From the NCBI RefSeq assembly GCF_017832975.1, contig NZ_JAFIBI010000001.1, positions 2,108,001 through 2,172,000 on the forward strand: a stretch of DNA of 64,000 nt, given 5' to 3'. Positions within the stretch are counted from its first letter, which is position 1; each line of letters begins with the position of its first letter. Below are positions 58,838-64,000 of the stretch, piece after piece. Made by a program: the position numbers and the translations under genes. Below the pieces are notes generated by a model. It saw only the letters and a list, made by a program, of their open reading frames with translations. It ran no database searches and was not told the DNA's origin. The stretch is from Arthrobacter sp. PvP023 (lineage in GTDB: Bacteria; Actinomycetota; Actinomycetes; Actinomycetales; Micrococcaceae).

Positions 58838-59915
58838 GTTCGGACTCCTCGCGCCAGTTGGCGGCCTGGGCCTGCAGGGCAGGCGTGGTTTCCTGGAAGA
58901 CCAGGTCGAACATTTCGACGCCGGGGCGTGAGCCGAGCGACTGGATCCCCGCCCGGACGTGTTCTTCTTCGGCTTTGGCGGCTGCGAGTGCCTCAGCGAA
59001 GAAGGCCTCGTCGGCGACTCCGTCGGCGAGCAGCCGCTTCCGGAAACGCTCCAGCGGGTCTTCCCCGGCGTCGTCGCGCTCTTCGTTGAGCGAACGGTAC
59101 CGGCCAGGGTCATCGGACGTGGAGTGCGGGCCGCGGCGGTAGGTCATCGCCTCGATGAGGACCGGGCCGTGGCCGGCCCGTGCGTGCGCCAAGGCGCGCC
59201 GGGTCGCGTCCACCACTGCTACCACGTCGTTCCCGTCGATCCGCAGTGCCGGGAGGCCGTAGCCGGCAGCGCGGGCCGCCACCGAGCCGCCGGCCACCTG
59301 GCGTTCGGCGGGAACCGAGATGGCCCAGCCGTTGTTTTGGACAAAGAAGACCACGGGGGCCTTCATGACCGCCGCAAAATTCATGGCTTCATGGACGTCG
59401 CCCTGGGATGATGCGCCGTCGCCGAAATACGCCATTGCCACGCCGTCCGTCTGATCCAGGGTCTGGCCGTGGGCCCAGCCCACGGCGTGGAGCACGGATC
59501 CGCCAACCACGGCCTGGATGGGTGCAAGCCGGGATTCCAGGGGGTTGTAGAGGCCGCCGTGCCACGTGGCCTTGTGCGTGGACATATAGGCCACCATGTC
59601 CACGCCCATGGCCCGGGCCACGCCCATTTCGCGGTAGGTGGGGAAGACAAAGTCGCGGGTGGTGTCCACGGCGTACCCGCTTCCCACCTGTGCGGCCTCC
59701 TGGCCCAGTTCGGGGGCGTAGCCGGGGATGAGGCCCTGCCGCTGCCAGCCGATCGCCGAGGTGTCCAGGTGCCGGACGGCGACCATCAGCGAATACAGTT
59801 CACGCAGCTGGTCACCGGTCAGCGGCTCGGCCGGCTGGCCGGACAGTTGGCCGGAGAGCGGTCCCGGAAGTAGGCCGGCGTCGTTGCTGGCGGCGGGGGA
59901 AGGCGAGGTATCCAT
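58830..59915 (-). CDS. 2-oxoacid dehydrogenase E1 component, alpha subunit (branched-chain type)
   Basis: Thiamine-diphosphate-dependent decarboxylase subunit of 361 residues. The thiamine motif runs from GDGASSQGD to FFVQNN. The RRGPHSTSDDPGRYR loop is the form seen in branched-chain E1alpha. ATG 59915 has TAGGGT 7 nt upstream. The neighbouring permease and Lrp gene fit use of a branched-chain or related amino acid, but pyruvate-type substrates are not excluded. Confidence 0.9.
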   Translation of the reverse strand: MDTSPSPAASNDAGLLPGPLSGQLSGQPAEPLTGDQLRELYSLMVAVRHLDTSAIGWQRQGLIPGYAPELGQEAAQVGSGYAVDTTRDFVFPTYREMGVARAMGVDMVAYMSTHKATWHGGLYNPLESRLAPIQAVVGGSVLHAVGWAHGQTLDQTDGVAMAYFGDGASSQGDVHEAMNFAAVMKAPVVFFVQNNGWAISVPAERQVAGGSVAARAAGYGLPALRIDGNDVVAVVDATRRALAHARAGHGPVLIEAMTYRRGPHSTSDDPGRYRSLNEERDDAGEDPLERFRKRLLADGVADEAFFAEALAAAKAEEEHVRAGIQSLGSRPGVEMFDLVFQETTPALQAQAANWREESEHV

Positions 59916-59922
59916 AGCTGTG

Positions 59923-59928
59923 ACCCTA
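59923..59928 (-). promoter_or_regulatory. -10 of the E1alpha-E1beta-lipoyl-hydrolase operon
   Basis: On the minus strand TAGGGT lies 7 nt before ATG 59915, predicting a leaderless transcript. Confidence 0.45.
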
Positions 59929-59944
59929 GTCACCTGCGGAATGC

Positions 59945-59982
59945 CCGGCAATCAGTTCATTGTTCACTAGCCAGATTGCCGG
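59945..59982. promoter_or_regulatory. Long-spaced palindrome upstream of the E1alpha promoter
   Basis: CCGGCAATC (59945-59953) and GATTGCCGG (59974-59982) are perfect inverse copies separated by 20 bp. They lie 17-54 bp upstream of the -10, where a regulator would bind. A smaller repeat AGCAA-T-TTGCT lies at 60012-60022. The nearby Lrp/AsnC protein is a candidate ligand. A terminator role for the upstream permease is less likely because no T-run follows. Confidence 0.5.
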
Positions 59983-60076
59983 AAGCTGCCATGAGCAGAG
60001 CCGAATCTCATAGCAATTTGCTTAGCGGAATCGGGAGTGGTCCGCAGCCGTGGCGCGACTTGGTCGGGGAGCGGGC

Positions 60077-61462
60077 CTACTTGGCTGCGCTGCCCTGCCG
60101 CGACGCTGCCACTCGTGCCCCGAGCCAGCAGGCGCCGGCAATCCCGGCAACCAGGGCGATGGTGCTGAAGAGCTGCCGGCTGCTCTCGGCGCCGCTGAAG
60201 CCGACGGCGAAGATCAGTGCCAGCAGGACCAGCCCGAAGATCGTCAGGCCCGGGAATCCCTTCATCCGCAGCGGAAGCTCAGTGCCGTCGCGGTCCGCCC
60301 TGCGGCGCAGGATCAGCTGGGAGATGAGGGCGGAACCCCAGACCATGAGGCAGGTTGAGCCCACCAGCTGGAAGAGCGCCGGCAGGATCTGTTCCGGAAA
60401 AAGGAGCTCCAATACGGCGGCAATGAAGCCGAAGGCCACGGATACGCCCACGGCAACCACCGGCACCCTGGCCTTGTTCAGCTTCGACAGGAAGCGCGGA
60501 GCCTCGCCGCGTTGGGCCAGGGAGTAGATCATCCGGGAGGAGCCGTAGAGATTGGCGTTCAGGGCGGACAACAGCGCGATGACTGCCACAAGGGTGATGG
60601 CCGTGCCGGCACCCGGGATGCGTGCGGCGTCGAGGACACCGGCGAACGGTGACGACAGGGATTCGGAAGTCGCCGGCAGGACCGCGGCAATGACAAAGAC
60701 GGAGCCGACGTAGAACACGAGGATTCGCCAAAGCACCGTACGGATGGCAAGGCCCACGCTGTGGCGCGGGTTCTCGGTCTCAGCCGCAGCCACGCTCACG
60801 ATCTCAGTGCCGCCGAAGGCGAAGATGACCACAAAGAGCGCTGTAGCAATTCCACCGAGGCCTGCCGGCGCGAAGTTGCCGGTGATGTTGCCCAGGCCCG
60901 GGCTTGGCGCGTCAGGCAGCAGGCCCAGGAGAAGAGCCGTTCCGATGCCAAGGAACAGCAGGATTGCCGCCACCTTGAGGATCGCGAACCAGAACTCGAA
61001 TTCGCCAAAGTTGTTCACGCCGGCCAGGTTGATGGCCGTAAAGAGGGCCATGAAGACCAGGGACAGCGCCCAGACGGGAACCACCGGCCACACCGTGAAC
61101 AGCAGGCCGGCTGCGCCAAGTGCCTCGGCGGCAATGACCACCACCAGTTGCAGCCACCACAGCCAGCCCACGGTTGCCCCGGCAGTGCGGCCCATGGCTT
61201 TCTCCGCATAGACGGAGAACGCGCCGCTGTTCGGGTTGGCTGCAGCCATCTCACCCAGGGCCCACATGACCAGGATGATCAGCGTGCCGGCCACGAGGTA
61301 GGAGATCAGGACGGCCGGCCCTGCGGCCTGGACGCCCGCCCCCGAGCCCAGGAACAGTCCGGCTCCGATAGCGCTTCCCAGTCCCATCATGGTGAGCTGG
61401 CGGGGTTTCATGCTGTGGCCGAGCGAGGTGGATGGGCGCTCTGCGGTGGACTTCATCGTCAT
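60077..61462 (-). CDS. Amino acid permease, APC superfamily
   Basis: 461 residues, 12 membrane helices. It has the APC N-terminal motif LTMMGLGSAIGAGLFLGSG and GEMAAANPNSGAFSVYA, as in the GABA/aromatic/branched amino acid permease group (AnsP, GabP, AroP). ATG 61462 follows AAGAAGG at 8 nt. It is divergent from an Lrp-type regulator and upstream of the E1 operon on the same strand, so it probably imports the amino acid whose keto acid that operon oxidises. Confidence 0.9.
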   Translation of the reverse strand: MTMKSTAERPSTSLGHSMKPRQLTMMGLGSAIGAGLFLGSGAGVQAAGPAVLISYLVAGTLIILVMWALGEMAAANPNSGAFSVYAEKAMGRTAGATVGWLWWLQLVVVIAAEALGAAGLLFTVWPVVPVWALSLVFMALFTAINLAGVNNFGEFEFWFAILKVAAILLFLGIGTALLLGLLPDAPSPGLGNITGNFAPAGLGGIATALFVVIFAFGGTEIVSVAAAETENPRHSVGLAIRTVLWRILVFYVGSVFVIAAVLPATSESLSSPFAGVLDAARIPGAGTAITLVAVIALLSALNANLYGSSRMIYSLAQRGEAPRFLSKLNKARVPVVAVGVSVAFGFIAAVLELLFPEQILPALFQLVGSTCLMVWGSALISQLILRRRADRDGTELPLRMKGFPGLTIFGLVLLALIFAVGFSGAESSRQLFSTIALVAGIAGACWLGARVAASRQGSAAK

Positions 61463-61493
61463 GCTTGCGAACCTTCTTGTGGTCGGTGGTCTG

Positions 61494-61506
61494 GTCCTTT
61501 TAGGAC
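61494..61506. promoter_or_regulatory. Small palindrome in permease/Lrp divergent region
   Basis: GTCCT-TTT-AGGAC lies 32 bp upstream of the permease start and 130 bp before the Lrp gene. It is a candidate Lrp site, but short. Confidence 0.3.
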
Positions 61507-61635
61507 ATATTGAATTTACCGCCCCGGGCGGAACGCTTCGCACTCCGTTCGTGAGAGCATGGGGGCAGTTTGCGGGAGAAGCGCCTTCTTTTTCGGCGAT
61601 TTGTGACCTGTTTGGCCGGGTTGAAAGGAAAATCG

Positions 61636-62106
61636 ATGAACGTGGACACGCTGGACGCAAAAATTGTCCGATTCTTCACGGATTCACCCAGGGCGTCGGT
61701 GCTCGAAGCCTCGCGGGTCCTGAAGATTGCCCGCGCCACGGTGCAGTCCCGGCTGGACCGGATGACCGCCGGCGGGGTTATCGGGTCCTGGGTACCCCAG
61801 CCGGACCCGTCCCGCTTCGGCTACCCCGTGGTGGCGTTCTGTTCGCTCACCATCAACCAGGACCTGGGCCATGACGCGGTGGTCGAAGCGCTTGCCCGCA
61901 TTCCTGAACTCACGGAAATCCACACGGTTTCCGGCAGTTCGGACCTGATGGCACGGGTCGTGGCACGGTCCAACCCTGACCTGCAGCGGGTTCTGGATGC
62001 CATGATCGCCACAAAGACGGTGCTCCGGTCCTCGTCCGTGATCGTGCTAAACACCCACTTCCAGGGCCGGACCCTGCCGTTGCTCGAGGCTGCTGCCGCA
62101 ATGTGA
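61636..62106 (+). CDS. Lrp/AsnC family transcriptional regulator
   Basis: 156 residues: N-terminal helix-turn-helix (LDAKIVRFFTDSPRASVLEAS...ATVQSRLDRM) and C-terminal RAM/effector domain (ELTEIHTVSGSSDLMARVVA). GAAAGGAAA precedes ATG 61636. It is divergent from the amino acid permease, the common arrangement for Lrp proteins that sense the transported amino acid. It probably controls the permease and perhaps the E1 operon. Confidence 0.93.
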   Translation: MNVDTLDAKIVRFFTDSPRASVLEASRVLKIARATVQSRLDRMTAGGVIGSWVPQPDPSRFGYPVVAFCSLTINQDLGHDAVVEALARIPELTEIHTVSGSSDLMARVVARSNPDLQRVLDAMIATKTVLRSSSVIVLNTHFQGRTLPLLEAAAAM

Positions 62107-62117
62107 CCTGAAGCATT

Positions 62118-62172
62118 TTGCCTCAGGGCCGGGCAGTCGTACCATTAGTTCTAGTCATATTGACTATAACTA
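62118..62172 (+). promoter_or_regulatory. nrtR-nadA promoter with strong palindromic operator
   Basis: TTGCCT (62118-62123) and TACCAT (62140-62145) are 16 bp apart. Immediately after lies a 27-bp palindrome, 62146-62172, with a perfect core TAGTCA-TAT-TGACTA at 62152-62166 and outer TAGTT/AACTA arms; only one base pair is mismatched. It covers the expected transcription start. The NrtR regulator encoded next is the obvious ligand. Confidence 0.7.
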
Positions 62173-62249
62173 GCCGAAGCGACCCGGATGGGGACGCCGG
62201 TCGAAGCCCAGAGGCGCCGCCAGGCGCGAGGAAAGCGGGGTGAACCGCT

Positions 62250-62960
62250 GTGTACACAAGCTCTGCCAACGTTGCTGAGCGGCAGTCGGCGCCGCCGTCG
62301 CTCGCCATTTCCACGGTGATCTTCGCCCTCCGCCCCAGCGAGACGTCCGGCCGTCCCACGCTGTGGCTCCCGCTGGTGCGCCGCATCCGTGAGCCGTTCA
62401 AGGGCCTGTGGGCGCTGCCCGGAGGTCCGCTGACCCACGCCGAATCCCTCCAGGATGCGGCCTCCCGGAACCTTCGGGAAACCACCGGGCTGGCCCCCAA
62501 TTACCTGGAGCAGCTCTACGCCTTCGGCGGCCTCCACCGCTCTCCGACCCAACGCGTGGTGTCGATCGTGTACTGGGCGCTGGTCCAGCCCACGGAAGCC
62601 GCGCTCGCCGACGAGTCCGAAAACGTCAGGTGGTTCCGCGCGGACCGCCTGGGAGACCTGGCCTTCGACCACAACGCGATCGTGGACTACGCCCTCGGAC
62701 GCCTGCGGAACAAGCTGGCCTACGGTTCCGTTGCCTACCACCTGCTGGGGGAGTACTTCACCCTGGCCCAGGTCCGGGAGGTCTACGAAGCCGTCCTTGA
62801 CCGTGAGCTGGATCCGGCAAACTTCCGCCGCCAGCTCAAGTCCACGCCGGAAATCGAAGAAACCGGCGAATACCTGCAGGGCGGGAAACACCGCCCTCCC
62901 CGCCTCTACCGCTTTACCGGCCGCCCCGGCCTTGACCCAGATAACAGGAGCACACCATGA
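62250..62960 (+). CDS. nrtR: NUDIX-related NAD biosynthesis regulator NrtR
   Basis: 236 residues. Residues 20-150 are a Nudix fold with a degenerate box (GGPLTHAESLQDAASRNLRE in place of GX5EX7REUXEEXGU), consistent with ADP-ribose sensing rather than hydrolysis. Residues 155-225 form a winged helix. NrtR represses NAD genes and is released by ADP-ribose or NAD. GTG 62250 is the start. Its stop overlaps nadA as ATGA, so regulator and target are co-translated and self-controlled. Confidence 0.9.
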   Translation: MYTSSANVAERQSAPPSLAISTVIFALRPSETSGRPTLWLPLVRRIREPFKGLWALPGGPLTHAESLQDAASRNLRETTGLAPNYLEQLYAFGGLHRSPTQRVVSIVYWALVQPTEAALADESENVRWFRADRLGDLAFDHNAIVDYALGRLRNKLAYGSVAYHLLGEYFTLAQVREVYEAVLDRELDPANFRRQLKSTPEIEETGEYLQGGKHRPPRLYRFTGRPGLDPDNRSTP

Positions 62961-64000
62961 GCAGCGTCAACACGGCAATCCAGTTGATCACTCGCGAACA
63001 GGCCGAACGAAAGGCCGCAGGCGTTGCAGCCGGCACTGCCGCTGCTGCAACGTGTAGCCCGGCACTGGCCCGCGGGCCCTGGGACTACGATCTCGCCGAA
63101 GCCCTCGCCGGTGTGCCCGCCTACGGTCCGGGCGCCTCAAGCGCCGACGTCGCCCCCGCCACCACCCCGCGCCAGGGCCAGTTGCCGGAGGAATACAAGA
63201 AGGCAAGTGACGCCGAACTGGACGCCCGCATCAGGGCCGCCAAAGCAACCCTCGGGGACAAAGCCGTTATCCTGGGGCACTTCTACCAGCGGGACGAGGT
63301 CATCGAATACGCCGACTTCGTGGGCGACTCCTTCCAGCTGGCCAATGCCGCTCTCACCAGGCCGGACGCCGAAGCCATCATCTTCTGCGGCGTGCACTTC
63401 ATGGCGGAAACCGCGGACATCCTGTCCAAGCCTGACCAGGCGGTCATCCTGCCCAACCTCGCAGCGGGCTGCTCCATGGCGGACATGGCGGACATCGATT
63501 CCGTGACCGAGTGCTGGGAACAGCTGGAGGAACTCTTCGGCACCGAGCCCGACGCCGACGGCCGGGTTCCGGTCATCCCGGTCACCTACATGAACTCCTC
63601 CGCCGCCCTCAAGGGCTTCTGCGGCGAGAACGGCGGCATCGTCTGCACGTCATCCAATGCCGCCACGGTTCTCGAGTGGGCCTTCCAGCGCGGCCAGCGG
63701 GTCCTCTTCTTCCCGGACCAGCACCTGGGCCGCAACACCGCCAAGGCCATGGGCGTGCCGATGGAGCAGATGCCCCTGTGGAATCCGCGCAAGGACTTCG
63801 GAGGGAACGACGAACAGACCCTGCTCGATTCCCGCGTGATCCTCTGGCACGGCTTCTGCTCGGTGCACAAGCGCTTCAACGTGGGGCAGATCGAGAAGGC
63901 CCGCGCCGAGTTCCCGGGCGTCAACGTGATTGTGCACCCCGAGTGCCCCATGGAAGTTGTGGACGCCGCCGATTCCGCGGGGTCCACCGACTTCATCAGG
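62957..64000 (+). CDS. nadA: Quinolinate synthase, 3' end outside window
   Basis: Condenses iminoaspartate with dihydroxyacetone phosphate to quinolinate in de novo NAD synthesis, using a [4Fe-4S] cluster. The 348 visible codons are open to the window edge. Three cluster cysteines appear in FCGVHFMAETAD, GIVCTSSNA and HPECPMEV, with HFYQRDEV near the front. An Ala-rich N-terminal extension of about 80 residues precedes the conserved domain. GGAG lies before ATG 62957. nadB and nadC would be expected just beyond. Confidence 0.97.
   Translation, partial: MSSVNTAIQLITREQAERKAAGVAAGTAAAATCSPALARGPWDYDLAEALAGVPAYGPGASSADVAPATTPRQGQLPEEYKKASDAELDARIRAAKATLGDKAVILGHFYQRDEVIEYADFVGDSFQLANAALTRPDAEAIIFCGVHFMAETADILSKPDQAVILPNLAAGCSMADMADIDSVTECWEQLEELFGTEPDADGRVPVIPVTYMNSSAALKGFCGENGGIVCTSSNAATVLEWAFQRGQRVLFFPDQHLGRNTAKAMGVPMEQMPLWNPRKDFGGNDEQTLLDSRVILWHGFCSVHKRFNVGQIEKARAEFPGVNVIVHPECPMEVVDAADSAGSTDFIR

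Overview
The window reads as chromosomal DNA from a high-GC actinobacterium. The best fit is the Micrococcaceae, in the Arthrobacter/Pseudarthrobacter group. The evidence is the gene order rho-prfA-prmC-tsaC-wecA-atp, the actinobacterial families DUF2550, DUF2017, DUF3039 and NucS, a Rho with a very large disordered N-terminal insert, many GTG starts, and many genes whose -10 hexamer lies 6-7 nt before the start codon. This placement is inferred from gene content and protein character only. I see no transposase, integrase, phage gene, tRNA, rRNA or CRISPR array. The DNA is dense, mostly conserved core genome with a catabolic section at the right.

Layout. 1-8.4 kb: termination and translation genes (rho, prfA, prmC, tsaC), then cell-envelope glycan genes (a WecG/TagA-type transferase, a GT2 transferase on the opposite strand, and a WecA-type phosphosugar transferase). 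8.4-16.9 kb: the complete F1Fo ATP synthase operon with two small AtpI/AtpZ-type proteins in front and a DUF2550 gene behind. 16.9-20.9 kb: a translationally coupled membrane esterase and an MprF-like aminoacyl-lipid synthase. 21-24.8 kb: cspA with a structured leader and terminator, the mismatch endonuclease nucS, a small zinc-binding-type protein, an alpha/beta hydrolase and an AI-2E family membrane protein. 24.9-32.2 kb: a large exported protein of unknown role, a thioredoxin-fold/TPR protein, an Old Yellow Enzyme reductase, an ABC exporter pair and nagB. 32.2-36.6 kb: DUF3039, a DEAH helicase, and pncA-pncB (NAD salvage). 36.6-43.8 kb: a 3 x 59 bp tandem repeat between two divergent promoters, then clpS-DUF2017, murI-MBL, rph-rdgB, DedA, an exonuclease-BRCT fusion and DUF4395. 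43.8-52 kb: ADP-ribosylglycohydrolase, aquaporin, sbcD-sbcC and an MFS exporter.

52-64 kb is the metabolic, regulated section. It holds an IclR regulator divergent from a two-component flavin-dependent aromatic hydroxylase (HpaC/HpaB type) and an MHS-family transporter whose promoter carries a box resembling the phenylacetate regulator PaaR site. Next comes a minus-strand operon of branched-chain-type 2-oxoacid dehydrogenase E1alpha, E1beta, a free-standing lipoyl domain and an alpha/beta hydrolase. It lies next to an amino-acid permease and a divergent Lrp/AsnC regulator. The window ends in nrtR-nadA, the control and first committed genes of de novo NAD synthesis, with a strong palindrome at the promoter.

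Most genes are familiar. The observations most worth following are the E1/lipoyl/hydrolase operon without an E2 acyltransferase core, the tandem repeats filling the pncB-clpS promoter region, the systematic leaderless-promoter pattern, and several clean palindromic operators next to plausible cognate regulators.
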